Shown here: positions 18,730 through 28,573 of the stretch, piece by piece
Numbering within the stretch: position 1 is the first letter of the stretch
Layout: each line of letters opens with the position of its first letter
DNA from: Bartonella massiliensis
GTDB taxonomy: Bacteria; Pseudomonadota; Alphaproteobacteria; Rhizobiales; Rhizobiaceae
DNA: 64,000 bases
Direction: 5' to 3'
Assembly: GCF_902150025.1 (NCBI RefSeq)
Contig: NZ_CABFVS010000020.1
Coordinates: 1 to 64,000, forward strand
The notes under the pieces: model-generated
Told to the model about the DNA's origin: nothing
Databases searched by the model: none
Seen by the model: only the letters and a program-made list of their open reading frames with translations
Program-made: the position numbers and the translations under genes

Positions 18730-19598
18730 TCTCTTTCTTTACTCATATCCTCTAAAATAGCTGTCCGTAATGCTTTTGTTACCTGTGGTCTTATTCCAAA
18801 CCATCGTTCAAAACCTATAACAGCCTGATGTAAAAGCATCCCAAATCCATCAACAGTTCTTAGACCACAAGCTTTTGCCTGTTGTAAAAAAGGGGTTATC
18901 AATGGTGTATAAACAATATCTGTTACCAATGCCGTTTCTTTTGCTTTATGAAAATCACAAAAAAAAGAAGTACTTTTTTCTTCTGTATTTTTTATGCCTA
19001 TGGAAGTTGTATTAACAATCAAATCAGCTTGATAAAGAATTTCATGGATTTTATGCCAATCGTAAACTTTAATGGGTTTTCCAAAATGCTGAGCTAAATT
19101 ATCAGCACGTTGTTTTGTACGGTTAACGAGATAAATCTGTTCAAATCCGCATTTTTTTAAAGCGTATAGGATCGCGCGTGCAGCACCACCTGCCCCAAAG
19201 ACAAGAGCTGTTTCCCCTCCCCAATCAGATGCAAAATCATCAAGATTAGCGCTAAAACCATAGGCATCACTATTTGTGGCACAAAGTTTATCTCCTTCAT
19301 ACCAAAGTGTATTAACAGCACCAATCATTGTCGCTCTTTCATCTTTATAATCTGCTAAGCGAAAGGCTTCTTGTTTATGTGGCAGAGTAACATTTCCCCC
19401 ACAAAAGCCCATTTTTTGTAAAGAAGTCATAAAATGATTGAATTCTTCAGAGGTTACTTCCTGTGCAAGATATTCCCCTTGTAAACCATATTGTTTCAGC
19501 CAAAAATTATGAATTCTTGGTGATTTTGAATGATGGATAGGAAAACCAACAACAAAAGCGCGGGGATAATTTGTTTGTCTTGTTATTAAATCAGCCAT
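18726..19598 (-). CDS. aroE: Shikimate dehydrogenase
   Basis: A 290-residue NADP-dependent enzyme converting 3-dehydroshikimate to shikimate. Substrate-site motif: [14 protein letters not shown]; catalytic Lys/Asp region: [12 protein letters not shown] and ATNSDAYGF. The NADP-binding loop is [15 protein letters not shown] with VNRTKQRA, and [19 protein letters not shown] closes the protein. ATG 19598 was chosen over a TTG three bases upstream. It overlaps the end of maf by 8 nt and coaE by 4 nt. Two other shikimate-pathway genes, aroB and aroK, lie at 58-60 kb. Confidence 0.95.
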   Translation of the reverse strand: MADLITRQTNYPRAFVVGFPIHHSKSPRIHNFWLKQYGLQGEYLAQEVTSEEFNHFMTSLQKMGFCGGNVTLPHKQEAFRLADYKDERATMIGAVNTLWYEGDKLCATNSDAYGFSANLDDFASDWGGETALVFGAGGAARAILYALKKCGFEQIYLVNRTKQRADNLAQHFGKPIKVYDWHKIHEILYQADLIVNTTSIGIKNTEEKSTSFFCDFHKAKETALVTDIVYTPLITPFLQQAKACGLRTVDGFGMLLHQAVIGFERWFGIRPQVTKALRTAILEDMSKERE

Positions 19599-20187
19599 CA
19601 ATAATCCCCAAATGACGCAATTTTACGAGCAGAGGCAGTAAAGGTAAACCAACAATGGTAAAAAAATCTCCATCAATTTTTTCAAAGAGATGAATCCCTT
19701 CCCCTTCAATTTGATAGACTCCTACACTATTCAAGACATCTTTTCCGACACGCACTAAATAACGTTCAATAAATTCTGACGAGAGTAAACGCACAGACAT
19801 ATGTGCGCTAAAAGCCTCACCCCAAATTTTTTGACCATTTTTAAATAAAGCTACCGCACTATGAAGAGAATGTGTTTTTCCTGATAATTCACATAAACGT
19901 TTATGTGCTTCCTTAATATTTGTTGCTTTATGAAAAACTTTACCTTCCAAATCAAGCACTTGATCACAACCAATAACGAAAGCATTAGGAAAACGATCTG
20001 AAACATTTTTTGCTTTTGCACCTGCGAGAAAACAGCTAAGTTCCTTAGGTGTTTTTCCTTTTGCTTTTTTTTCTATTTCTCTTTCATCAAAAGAAGCTCC
20101 TTCGATGAAAAAATTTAAACCTGCTTTCTTCAATAGTTGTGCACGATAAAAACTAAGAGATGCTAATATTAATGTCTCTGTGTTCAT
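19591..20187 (-). CDS. maf: Maf-like nucleotide pyrophosphatase
   Basis: A 198-residue Maf/YceF/YhdE family protein. The [19 protein letters not shown] start is the Maf SxSxxRxxLL signature; [16 protein letters not shown] and [13 protein letters not shown] are the other active-site blocks. Maf proteins hydrolyse non-canonical or modified nucleotides (dTTP/UTP or 7-methyl-GTP). Which subgroup this belongs to is not certain, though CDQVL suggests the YceF-like type. It lies 12 nt after ppsR and overlaps aroE. Confidence 0.9.
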   Translation of the reverse strand: MNTETLILASLSFYRAQLLKKAGLNFFIEGASFDEREIEKKAKGKTPKELSCFLAGAKAKNVSDRFPNAFVIGCDQVLDLEGKVFHKATNIKEAHKRLCELSGKTHSLHSAVALFKNGQKIWGEAFSAHMSVRLLSSEFIERYLVRVGKDVLNSVGVYQIEGEGIHLFEKIDGDFFTIVGLPLLPLLVKLRHLGIIDG

Positions 20188-20199
20188 GAGAATTTTCTC

Positions 20200-21024
20200 T
20201 TATTTTCCTTCACGAAATCGTGATAAAAGTTCAAATATTGCAGCAGCAGTCTCTTCAATAGAGCGTCTTGTGACATCAATAATAGGCCAACCAAAACGTT
20301 CGCAAATGCGTTTTGCATAGATTAATTCTTCAGCTATGTTAATACGATTCGTATAACTCTCAAGAGCAAAACCTTCTCCCAAATCTCTATTTTGGCGAAT
20401 ATGTGAGATTCTTTCAGCTGAAGCAATTAAACCAATAATCAAAGAATTTTTTGCTTCTAAAAGGGATTCTGGCAAATCAATATTAGGAATAAGGGGGACA
20501 TTAGCCGTTTTGATTCCGCGATTTGCTAAATAGATACTTGTTGGTGTTTTAGAAGTCCTTGAAATTCCTACAAGAACCACATCCGCCTCAGATAAGCTAC
20601 TGGAAGACTGTCCATCATCATGTTCTATTGTAAAATCTAGCGCTTCAATACGGCGAAAATAATCTGCATTGAGATCGTGCTGTGCACTCGCACGTAAATG
20701 GGTTGGCATTCCAAGGTATGACTGAAAAGCATTTAAAACAGGATGCAATATATCAATACAGGGAACTTTTATTTTTTTGCATCTTTTCTGAAGAAGAAGT
20801 TTAAATTCTTCATCAATCATTGTGTAAAGAACAATACCTGGCTCTTGTTGTATTTCATCAAGAGCTTTTTGTAACTGTATTTTATTACGAATCATAGGAT
20901 AGATATGCTCTGTTGCTTCACTCGTTGTATACTGCGATGTTACAGCTCTTCCAACAGAGATTAATGTTTCCCCCGTTGCATCAGAAAGCATGTGTAAATG
21001 AAAGGATTTTTTTTCTTTTATCAC
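20200..21024 (-). CDS. ppsR: Pyruvate, phosphate dikinase regulatory protein (bifunctional kinase/pyrophosphorylase)
   Basis: A 274-residue DUF299/PSRP protein. It begins FHLHMLSDATGETL, carries a P-loop-like GISRTSKTPTSIYLANRG, and ends IDVTRRSIEETAA, all hallmarks of the family. It reversibly phosphorylates a threonine on pyruvate-phosphate dikinase or PEP synthetase using ADP. The likely start is GTG 21024 with GGAG about 12 nt upstream. It is the first gene of the leftward run that begins at the candidate origin gap. Confidence 0.93.
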   Translation of the reverse strand: MIKEKKSFHLHMLSDATGETLISVGRAVTSQYTTSEATEHIYPMIRNKIQLQKALDEIQQEPGIVLYTMIDEEFKLLLQKRCKKIKVPCIDILHPVLNAFQSYLGMPTHLRASAQHDLNADYFRRIEALDFTIEHDDGQSSSSLSEADVVLVGISRTSKTPTSIYLANRGIKTANVPLIPNIDLPESLLEAKNSLIIGLIASAERISHIRQNRDLGEGFALESYTNRINIAEELIYAKRICERFGWPIIDVTRRSIEETAAAIFELLSRFREGK

Positions 21025-21583
21025 AAAAATTTTAACTCCTTGTTAAGACATGTGTATATATCCTTATCAATTTTTATAAAACCAAAATTTAGAAAAAACT
21101 TTCCATTATTATGCACAAATTAAATGCTTGTGATAATCAAACACCTTTTATAGAAGAAAAGAGGGGATAATGTCTTTAAGACAATGTTATTTTTATTCTT
21201 TTCTTCTTCTCTTGTGTGGATAAAATCGAGGATAAGTGAAGGATAAATAATAATCCACACTAAACACAGCTTTAAATAAAAAGAATTTTTCCTTTAAAAT
21301 ATAAATTTATTAATAAATTTTAAAAATATCTTTGAATAATATTTCATAAATGTTACAGTTTTAATCATATTTCTGTTATAATAATTAGAATACTATCTGG
21401 ATTTTATAATTTTAAAATTTTTCATATAATTTATTAATATTACACGAATAAATTTCATATAAATGACACTTGCGGATTCAAAAAATTGAGTGTAAAATGT
21501 TATTTTCTTAGGAATATTTCATTCTATAAAATTTCCATAAATTGTTTAAGGTAATTCTCTCCTTAGTTAAAAGAGCATATTTC
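21025..21583. other. Candidate chromosomal replication origin (oriC)
   Basis: A 559-nt non-coding, extremely AT-rich gap between the divergent ppsR and rho. It contains a perfect DnaA box TGTGGATAA (21215-21223), single-mismatch boxes TTATGCACA (21109-21117) and TAATCCACA (21251-21259), and further GGATAA cores at 21165, 21230 and 21241. An AT-only-like tract (about 21270-21460) suited to unwinding follows. In Caulobacter, Sinorhizobium and relatives the origin lies beside hemE in this same rho/maf/ppsR neighbourhood. hemE itself is absent here. parA, parB and parS-like sites are 3-7 kb away. Function is inferred. Confidence 0.65.
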
Positions 21584-22849
21584 ATGCAAAAAATGAAACT
21601 ACAAGAACTTAAAAGCAAAAATCCCGTTGAACTTGTTTCTTTTGCTGAAACGTTAGAAGTCGAAAATGCTTCGCTTATGCGTAAACAAGAATTAATGTTT
21701 GCGATTTTGAAAAAACTTGCTCTACAAGATGTCGAAATTATAGGAGAAGGTGTTGTTGAAGTTTTGCAAGACGGGTTTGGATTTTTGCGGTCTGCTGACG
21801 CTAACTATCTTCCTGGACCCGACGATATTTATCTTTCACCATCACAAATTCAGTCATTTTCTTTAAAAACAGGTGATACCATTGAAGGCCCTATACGGAG
21901 TCCAAAGGAAGGGGAACGTTATTTTGCCCTTCTTAAAATTAATACAATTAATTTTGAAAAAACTGAAAAGATTCGTTATAAAATTCACTTTGATAATCTT
22001 ACTCCTCTTTACTCAAATGAACGTTTCCAAATGGAAATACAAGATCCTACAGAAAAGGATATGTCATCGCGTGTGATTGATTTAATATCTCCATTGGGAA
22101 AAGGACAAAGAGGGTTAATTGTTGCACCACCACGGACTGGAAAAACAGTTCTCCTTCAAAATATTGCTCATTCTATAACCACTAATCATCCTGAATGTTA
22201 TCTTATTGTTCTTTTGATTGATGAAAGACCAGAAGAAGTTACGGATATGCAGCGTTCAGTGAAGGGAGAAGTGGTTTCTTCTACTTTTGATGAACCAGCA
22301 ATACGTCACGTACAAGTGGCAGAAATGGTTATTGAAAAAGCCAAACGCCTTGTTGAATCTGGACGTGATGTTGTTATTCTTCTGGATTCTATTACACGTC
22401 TTGGGCGTGCATATAATACGGTTGTTCCTTCTTCTGGTAAGGTTTTGACAGGTGGTGTGGATGCAAACGCTTTACAACGTCCAAAACGTTTTTTTGGTGC
22501 TGCACGTAATATTGAAGAAGGTGGATCTTTAACTATTATTGCAACGGCTTTGATTGATACAGGAAGCCGTATGGATGAGGTCATTTTTGAAGAATTTAAA
22601 GGAACTGGTAACTCGGAAATCGTTCTTGATCGTAAAGTTGCTGATAAGCGTATTTTCCCTGCTATGGATATTTTGAAGTCAGGAACGCGTAAAGAAGAAC
22701 TTTTGGTTGCACGACAAGATTTGCACAAAATTTTTGTTCTTCGTCGTATTTTAGCACCTATGAATGTAACAGATGCAATTGAATTTTTGATTGATAAGTT
22801 AAAGCAAACAAAAAATAATAGTGAATTTTTTGATTCAATGAATACGTAG
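21584..22849 (+). CDS. rho: Transcription termination factor Rho
   Basis: A 421-residue hexameric RNA-dependent ATPase. The N-terminal helical domain ([19 protein letters not shown]) and the RNA-binding cold-shock fold ([24 protein letters not shown]) are followed by the ATPase core: Walker [13 protein letters not shown], Walker [18 protein letters not shown]-loop and R-loop [26 protein letters not shown]. The start was set at ATG 21584, matching the 421-residue length of rhizobial Rho; an upstream in-frame TTG at 21542 is less likely. It is the first rightward gene beside the candidate origin. Confidence 0.97.
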   Translation: MQKMKLQELKSKNPVELVSFAETLEVENASLMRKQELMFAILKKLALQDVEIIGEGVVEVLQDGFGFLRSADANYLPGPDDIYLSPSQIQSFSLKTGDTIEGPIRSPKEGERYFALLKINTINFEKTEKIRYKIHFDNLTPLYSNERFQMEIQDPTEKDMSSRVIDLISPLGKGQRGLIVAPPRTGKTVLLQNIAHSITTNHPECYLIVLLIDERPEEVTDMQRSVKGEVVSSTFDEPAIRHVQVAEMVIEKAKRLVESGRDVVILLDSITRLGRAYNTVVPSSGKVLTGGVDANALQRPKRFFGAARNIEEGGSLTIIATALIDTGSRMDEVIFEEFKGTGNSEIVLDRKVADKRIFPAMDILKSGTRKEELLVARQDLHKIFVLRRILAPMNVTDAIEFLIDKLKQTKNNSEFFDSMNT

Positions 22850-22880
22850 AATCATTAAAGTTTTTATTAGGATAGAACCT

Positions 22881-24188
22881 GTGGATACAATCTTTGCTGT
22901 TTCGAGTGGATTGTTACCTTCGGGGGTTGCAGTCATCCGTCTTTCTGGCCCTCATGTTGAGCATATAGTTAAAACGCTTTGTGGTTGTTTACCTAAAGCA
23001 CGCTTTATGCATTATGGAAATATTACTGCTCGTGATGGTAGTTTTTTAGATTCTGCTTTAACTGTTTTTTTTCCTGCACCTCATAGTTTTACGGGGGAAG
23101 ATTGTGCAGAGTTTCATTTACATGGAGGAAAAGCGGTTGTTAATCGTTTTCTTGATGAATTATCGACATTTTCTGGATGCCGTATTGCAGAGGCCGGTGA
23201 ATTTTCTCGTCGTGCATTTAGGGAGGGAAAATTAGATCTTGTTCAAGCAGAAGGTCTTGCTGATTTAATAGAAGCAGAAACAGAAAGCCAACGTCGTTTA
23301 GCTGTTATGGGGACAAGTGGGCATTTAACAAAACTCTATCGTGATTGGCGCCATAAGCTTATGAAGGCGCGTGCTTTTATTGAAGCAGAACTTGATTTTG
23401 TTGATGAAGCAGATATTCCTAACGCGATATCTGATAAAATTTGGAAAGATGTGGAAGATCTTTGTACTTCTCTTCGAGAACATATTGCTAAAGGGGAGCG
23501 TGCAGGTATTTTACGTGATGGATTAAAAATTGTTATTGCAGGGGCTCCAAATTCTGGAAAATCAAGCATTATGAATCGTCTTGCAGGAAGATCTGTTGCC
23601 ATTGTGACAGAAGAAGCAGGAACAACGCGTGATGCTTTAGAAATGAGACTCATTCTTGGTGGTTTACCTGTTTTTTTAACGGATACTGCTGGTTTTAGAA
23701 AAACAGAAAATAAAATAGAACAATTAGGGATAGAAGTTGCTAAACAGCATGTTAGAGAAGCTGATTTAGTTATTTTGGTTTATGATATAGGAAATCCTAA
23801 GCAAATTGATTTACCAAAAACATCGGCTGAAATATGGCGCGTTGGCAATAAGCTTGATCTTTATGAAAAAAATGATCCGTGTTGGTCTATACAATTTTCT
23901 GCATTAACGGGTTTAAATTTTGATTGTTTTATCAGAGAACTTGAATCTTTTTGTGATCATCGTGCTTCTGAAGTTGGAAACCTTGTTCCGGCGCGTAAAA
24001 GACAACTTCAACTTTTAAAGGAAGCTGTTGAGGAGATTGAAAATTCTCTCAATTATCATTCTCTTGATCTTAGTTTACGTGCAGAACATCTCCGTCGTGC
24101 AAGTGATTTTCTTGGAAGAATTACGGGAGATATTGATGTTGAAGATTTACTTGATATTATTTTTTCAGAGTTTTGTGTTGGTAAATAA
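22881..24188 (+). CDS. mnmE: tRNA uridine-5-carboxymethylaminomethyl modification GTPase MnmE
   Basis: A 435-residue protein (start GTG 22881). The N-terminal formyl-tetrahydrofolate-binding domain includes GVAVIRLSGP and AEAGEFSRRAFREGKLDLVQAEGLADLIEAET. The G domain has GAPNSGKSSIMNRLAGR, the GTTRD switch, DTAGFR and NKLD. The family's C-terminal CxGK is present as CVGK. With MnmG it makes the cmnm5 modification at wobble U34 of several tRNAs. Its partner mnmG is the next gene, separated by a 107-nt spacer holding two parS-like sites. Confidence 0.97.
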   Translation: MDTIFAVSSGLLPSGVAVIRLSGPHVEHIVKTLCGCLPKARFMHYGNITARDGSFLDSALTVFFPAPHSFTGEDCAEFHLHGGKAVVNRFLDELSTFSGCRIAEAGEFSRRAFREGKLDLVQAEGLADLIEAETESQRRLAVMGTSGHLTKLYRDWRHKLMKARAFIEAELDFVDEADIPNAISDKIWKDVEDLCTSLREHIAKGERAGILRDGLKIVIAGAPNSGKSSIMNRLAGRSVAIVTEEAGTTRDALEMRLILGGLPVFLTDTAGFRKTENKIEQLGIEVAKQHVREADLVILVYDIGNPKQIDLPKTSAEIWRVGNKLDLYEKNDPCWSIQFSALTGLNFDCFIRELESFCDHRASEVGNLVPARKRQLQLLKEAVEEIENSLNYHSLDLSLRAEHLRRASDFLGRITGDIDVEDLLDIIFSEFCVGK

Positions 24189-24204
24189 TGATTCACGTGA
24201 AACA
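24189..24204. promoter_or_regulatory. parS-like partition site 1
   Basis: TGATTCACGTGAAACA, one base different from the near-universal parS consensus TGTTTCACGTGAAACA, immediately after the mnmE stop. ParB (encoded 3.5 kb away) is the expected binder. Confidence 0.8.
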
Positions 24205-24250
24205 TTGATTATTTCATAGACATGTTTAAAATATTATGTAATTTATATTC

Positions 24251-24266
24251 TGTTTCACGTGAAACT
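24251..24266. promoter_or_regulatory. parS-like partition site 2
   Basis: TGTTTCACGTGAAACT, 15 of 16 bases of the parS consensus, in the mnmE-mnmG spacer 62 bp from the first site. Confidence 0.88.
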
Positions 24267-24295
24267 TTAGAATTGTTTTCTATGGAATGAATTAA

Positions 24296-26164
24296 ATGCA
24301 ATCATATGACGTTGTTATTGTTGGTGGTGGTCATGCTGGCTGTGAAGCTGCTTCGGCTTCAGCGCGTGTAGGAGCAAAAACAGCGCTTGTGACACATAAA
24401 ATATCAGCACTAGGAACAATGTCGTGTAATCCTGCTATTGGGGGTCTTGGAAAAGGGCATTTGGTTCGTGAGATAGATGCCTTAGATGGCCTTATGGGAC
24501 GTGCAGCAGATGCTGCTGGAATTCAGTTTAGGCTACTTAATCGACGTAAGGGGCCAGCAGTAAGAGGTCCACGAACACAAGCAGATAGACAGCTCTATAA
24601 AGAAGCTATTCAAAAACTCTTAAAAGGACAAGAAAATCTTACGCTTATTGAAGATGAAGTCATTGATTTGGTTATTAAAGATCATTGTATATCAGGTGTT
24701 GTTTTAAAAAAACAAGGAACATTTTTTTCTGGTGCTGTTGTTTTAACAACAGGAACATTTTTAAATGGTTTTATTCATATTGGTGATAAAACGTGGGCTG
24801 CTGGCCGCATGGGAGATCCATCAAGTGTGCAACTTGCTGAACGTTTGAAAAATTATGCTATAAAACTTGGACGATTAAAAACTGGAACTCCTGCTCGTTT
24901 GAGTAAAAAAACAATTGATTGGGATCGTCTTTTAAAACAACAAGCCGATGAAAATCCTGTTCCTTTTTCTCTTTTAACAGAGAAAATTGAACAACCACAA
25001 ATTGAATGTGCTATAACACGTACAAATGCGCAAACACATAAAATTATCCGTGATAATATTCATCGTTCTGCTTTATATTCTGGAAATATTGAAGGTTTAG
25101 GACCTCGTTATTGTCCTTCAGTTGAAGATAAAATTATTAAATTTGGGGAACGTGATGGACACCAGATTTTTTTAGAACCAGAAGGGTTAAATGATGATAC
25201 AGTTTATCCAAATGGTCTTTCTACTTCTCTTCCAGAAGATGTACAAATTTCCCTATTGAAAACCATTGAAGGGTTGGAAAATGCTATAGTTTTGCAACCC
25301 GGTTATGCTATTGAGTATGATTTTGTTAATCCGCAACAATTAACAAGAAGTTTAGAATTACGCTCTTTACCAGGATTGTTTTTAGCAGGACAAATTAATG
25401 GTACAACAGGATATGAAGAAGCTGCAGCACAGGGACTTTTAGCTGGATTGAATGCTGCCCGTAAAGTGGGTAAATTAGATGAAATACTCATAAGTCGTTC
25501 TACTGCTTATATTGGTGTTATGGTTGATGACTTGGTTTCACGTGGTGTTTATGAACCTTATAGAATGTTTACATCACGAGCAGAATTTCGTTTGTCTTTA
25601 CGATCTGATAATGCTGATACGCGTTTAACACCTTTGGCACAAGAATGGGGTATTGTCAGTAAAATACGTTGGGATTTTTATCAGAAAAAACAACAACAGC
25701 TTGATCAAGCACGATCGATATGCCAAAATCTCTTTTTAACACCTAATGAAGCTTCTGCTCACGGATTACATGTTAATCATGATGGAATTCGACGTTCGGC
25801 TTATGATTTTCTTTCCTATCCCCATATGACTTTAGAGCGTCTTTCACATTTTTGGCCACAATTACAAACGATTGATTCTAAAACAGTCGAATCTTTAGAA
25901 ATTGAAGCACAATATGCAGTTTATTTAGATAAACAAGCGCAAGATATTGCTTCTCTTCAAAAAGATGAACGTTTAGAAATTCCTTCATCTCTTGATGTTC
26001 AGGCAATTTCAGGTCTTTCAAATGAACTTAAATCAAAAATTCAAGAAGTGTCGCCGCGTTCAATTGCTGATGCACAAAAAATTGATGGTATGACACCCGC
26101 CGCGTTATCACTTATTATTACATATATTCAACGTCAACGACGTGAAAAGGCTAAAACAGCTTAA
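24296..26164 (+). CDS. mnmG: tRNA uridine-5-carboxymethylaminomethyl modification enzyme MnmG
   Basis: A 622-residue FAD enzyme that acts with MnmE on tRNA wobble uridines. The N-terminal FAD-binding fold is [23 protein letters not shown], and [23 protein letters not shown] and [16 protein letters not shown] are MnmG signatures. The C-terminal domain for MnmE and tRNA binding starts after [14 protein letters not shown]. The length equals the family norm. It starts 30 nt after parS site 2, and its stop overlaps the rsmG start by one base. Confidence 0.97.
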   Translation: MQSYDVVIVGGGHAGCEAASASARVGAKTALVTHKISALGTMSCNPAIGGLGKGHLVREIDALDGLMGRAADAAGIQFRLLNRRKGPAVRGPRTQADRQLYKEAIQKLLKGQENLTLIEDEVIDLVIKDHCISGVVLKKQGTFFSGAVVLTTGTFLNGFIHIGDKTWAAGRMGDPSSVQLAERLKNYAIKLGRLKTGTPARLSKKTIDWDRLLKQQADENPVPFSLLTEKIEQPQIECAITRTNAQTHKIIRDNIHRSALYSGNIEGLGPRYCPSVEDKIIKFGERDGHQIFLEPEGLNDDTVYPNGLSTSLPEDVQISLLKTIEGLENAIVLQPGYAIEYDFVNPQQLTRSLELRSLPGLFLAGQINGTTGYEEAAAQGLLAGLNAARKVGKLDEILISRSTAYIGVMVDDLVSRGVYEPYRMFTSRAEFRLSLRSDNADTRLTPLAQEWGIVSKIRWDFYQKKQQQLDQARSICQNLFLTPNEASAHGLHVNHDGIRRSAYDFLSYPHMTLERLSHFWPQLQTIDSKTVESLEIEAQYAVYLDKQAQDIASLQKDERLEIPSSLDVQAISGLSNELKSKIQEVSPRSIADAQKIDGMTPAALSLIITYIQRQRREKAKTA

Positions 26165-26805
26165 TGGATTTTTCTACAGAACAAAAATATCAGCAACTAT
26201 TAGATATTGTTCCTTCTGTTTCACGTGAAACGATGGAAAATTTAATTCAGTTTGAGTCTTTAATACTTCAGTGGAATGCGCACATTAATTTGATATCTGC
26301 TGCAACAATACCGGATCTATGGATACGGCATATCTTAGATTCAGCACAAATTTTTCCTTTATATAGTCATTCCTTAAAGTGGTGTGACCTAGGATCAGGA
26401 GGAGGTTTTCCAGCAATAGTAATTGCTATCTTTCTGAAAGAAAAAAAAGCAGGACATATTAATCTTGTTGAAAGTAATGGAAAAAAAGTAGCCTTTTTGA
26501 GAACAGTTATTGCTCAACTTAATCTTCCAGCAACAGTTTATCACGCTAGAATTGAAGATGTATATCAAAAAATCCCTATATCTGATATCATAACGGCACG
26601 GGGATTAGCGCCACTTAATGTTTTATTACAGCTTATTTTTCCTTTATTAACAGAAAAAACAATCGCTCTTTTGCAAAAAGGTCGGGATTACGCTACAGAA
26701 ATAAAAAGTGCCTCTGCCAATTGGCACTTTGATCTGTTAAAACATAAAAGTAAAGTTGATGAAAATTCTGTTATTTTAGAAATTTCTCATATTCGATCAT
26801 ATTAG
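26164..26805 (+). CDS. rsmG: 16S rRNA m7G527 methyltransferase RsmG (GidB)
   Basis: A 213-residue SAM methyltransferase that modifies G527 of 16S rRNA; loss in other bacteria gives low-level streptomycin resistance. The SAM-binding motif is WCDLGSGGGFPAIVIAI; LVESNGKKVAFLR and ITARGLAPL are further family blocks, as is the early WNAHINLISA. Its start overlaps the mnmG stop (TAATG). A parS-like site is embedded in codons 18-23. The mnmG-rsmG-parA-parB order is the classic origin-proximal arrangement. Confidence 0.94.
   Translation: MDFSTEQKYQQLLDIVPSVSRETMENLIQFESLILQWNAHINLISAATIPDLWIRHILDSAQIFPLYSHSLKWCDLGSGGGFPAIVIAIFLKEKKAGHINLVESNGKKVAFLRTVIAQLNLPATVYHARIEDVYQKIPISDIITARGLAPLNVLLQLIFPLLTEKTIALLQKGRDYATEIKSASANWHFDLLKHKSKVDENSVILEISHIRSY
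26217..26232. promoter_or_regulatory. parS-like partition site 3, inside rsmG
   Basis: TGTTTCACGTGAAACG, 15 of 16 bases of the consensus, lying within the rsmG coding sequence (encoding VSRET). Confidence 0.85.
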
Positions 26806-26818
26806 AGGGTAAAGCAAA

Positions 26819-27616
26819 ATGAGCGAAACACGAATTATCGCTATTGCAAACCAAAAAGGTGGAGTCGGAAAAACAACCACAGCAATTAATCTTGCAACAG
26901 CTTTAGCCGCCATTGGTGAAAATGTTCTTATTATGGATGTTGATCCACAAGGTAATGCAAGTACAGGCTTAGGAATTGATCGTAACAGCCGTCCTTTATC
27001 GTCTTATGATGTTCTGGTTTCAGGAGTTTCAATTACACAAGCAGCTTTAAAAACAGCTGTACCTAATCTTCATATCGTTCCTTCTACACTTGATCTTTTA
27101 GGTGTAGAAATGGAAATTTCTTCATCACAAGATCGTATAAGACGCTTACGTAAAGCTCTTTATGATGATCCGGAAATGGAAAAAAAATTCAGTTATATTT
27201 TAATTGATTGTCCACCATCACTTAATCTTCTGACATTGAATGCTATGGGGGCTGCAGATTCTATTTTGGTACCTATGCAATGTGAATTTTTAGCGCTTGA
27301 AGGTTTAAGTCAATTGCTTGAAACAGTAAAACAAGTGCGATCTGTTCTTAATCCATCTTTAGAAATCCAAGGTATTGTTCTAACAATGTATGATGGTCGT
27401 AATAATCTTTCAAATCAAGTTGTTGAAGATGTACGCTCTTTTATGGGAGATAAAGTTTATCGTACTATTATTCCACGAAATGTAAGGGTATCAGAAGCGC
27501 CTTCTTTTGGTAAACCTGTATTGCTTTATGATCTTAAATGTGCTGGGAGCCAAGCTTATTTGCGTCTAGCATCAGAAATGATTCAGCGTGAAAAAAAAGC
27601 ATGCGCTGCTGCTTAG
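26819..27616 (+). CDS. parA: Chromosome partitioning ATPase ParA
   Basis: A 265-residue Soj/ParA-type deviant Walker ATPase. The nucleotide site is IIAIANQKGGVGKTTTAINLATAL; the second motif is MDVDPQGNASTGLG and the third ILIDCPPSLNLLTLNAM. It lacks an N-terminal HTH, as in chromosomal ParA. ParA binds DNA non-specifically and moves ParB-parS complexes during origin segregation. It lies 13 nt after rsmG and 38 nt before the parB start. Confidence 0.96.
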   Translation: MSETRIIAIANQKGGVGKTTTAINLATALAAIGENVLIMDVDPQGNASTGLGIDRNSRPLSSYDVLVSGVSITQAALKTAVPNLHIVPSTLDLLGVEMEISSSQDRIRRLRKALYDDPEMEKKFSYILIDCPPSLNLLTLNAMGAADSILVPMQCEFLALEGLSQLLETVKQVRSVLNPSLEIQGIVLTMYDGRNNLSNQVVEDVRSFMGDKVYRTIIPRNVRVSEAPSFGKPVLLYDLKCAGSQAYLRLASEMIQREKKACAAA

Positions 27617-27654
27617 AAATATAAAAAATATCTAAAAATTCAAAGAGAAAAATT

Positions 27655-28550
27655 ATGAATGATGATCTTTCAAAAAAAGACTAGGACGTGGATTAGCAGC
27701 ATTGATTGGAGATATGAATTTAAACAACAATTTTGCACGTTCATCAAATTTTGATAAATTAACTGAAACTGATAGTATTTCTGAAAGATTTGTTCCTCTT
27801 GATTCTATTTCATGTAATCCTCATAATCCACGGCGTCATTTTACTGAAACAGAACTTGATAATTTGGCACAATCAATTCGTCAACATGGTGTGGTTCAAC
27901 CTGTTATTGTAAGACCTTTAAGAGACCATTCTCATCGGTTTGAATTGATAGCAGGTGAAAGGCGTTGGCGTGCAGCACAACGTGCAAATTTAACTCAATT
28001 ACCCGTTATTGTTCGTGATGTGGATGATAAAACCGCTTTGGAATTGGCTATCATTGAAAATGTTCAGCGAGCTGATCTCAATCCTATTGAAGAAGCAAAG
28101 GGATATGAGATGCTCTTAAATGAACATGATTATACACAAGTAGATTTAGCGCAGGTTATCGGAAAAAGTCGTAGTCATGTTGCTAATACGCTTCGTTTGT
28201 TAAAGCTTCCAGAAAAAGTACAACAATTCTTAACGGATGGACAACTTTCTGCGGGACATGCACGGTGTCTTATAACCGTGGATAATCCACAAGAGTTAGC
28301 TGAAAAAATTATCCGTGAAGGGCTTTCTGTACGCCAAACGGAAATACTTGCCTATGAGCAAGCTAATCCTAAGACTAAAAAACGTACTACTACGGAAAAA
28401 GATGCAGAAACAAAATCTTTAGAAAAATTACTTGCAGATGTAATCGGAATGAAAGTTGTGATTCGACATGGTAAAAAAGGTGGTGATTTAAAAATACATT
28501 ATTCTTCATTAGAACAATTAGATGATATTTGTCGTCGTTTACAAAATTAA
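27655..28550 (+). CDS. parB: Chromosome partitioning protein ParB, with an apparent frameshift near the start
   Basis: The main frame, open to 28550, encodes a normal ParB: PLDSISCNPHNPRRHF, LAQSIRQHGVVQPVIVRP, the CTPase box GERRWRAAQRA, VRDVDDKTALELAIIENVQRADLNPIEEA, the HTH QVIGKSRSHVANTLRLLKLP and LSAGHARCL. The natural start appears to be ATG 27655 (MNDDLSKK...), but that frame hits TAG at 27682. Restoring one base in the seven-A run (27671-27677) joins it to ...RLGRGLAALIGDMN, the conserved N-terminal ParB segment that contacts ParA. Alternatives are a true 1-nt deletion, a sequence error, slippage on A_AAA_AAA, or re-initiation at TTG 27702 or ATG 27714, losing the ParA-contact motif. 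Confidence 0.85.
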
Positions 28551-28573
28551 TTAATTCGTTTAAAAAGAGTTTT

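Noticed and set aside
28278-28290. Palindrome GTGGATAATCCAC resembling two overlapping DnaA boxes
   Set aside because: Lies inside the parB coding sequence at conserved codons, isolated from other boxes; likely coincidental.
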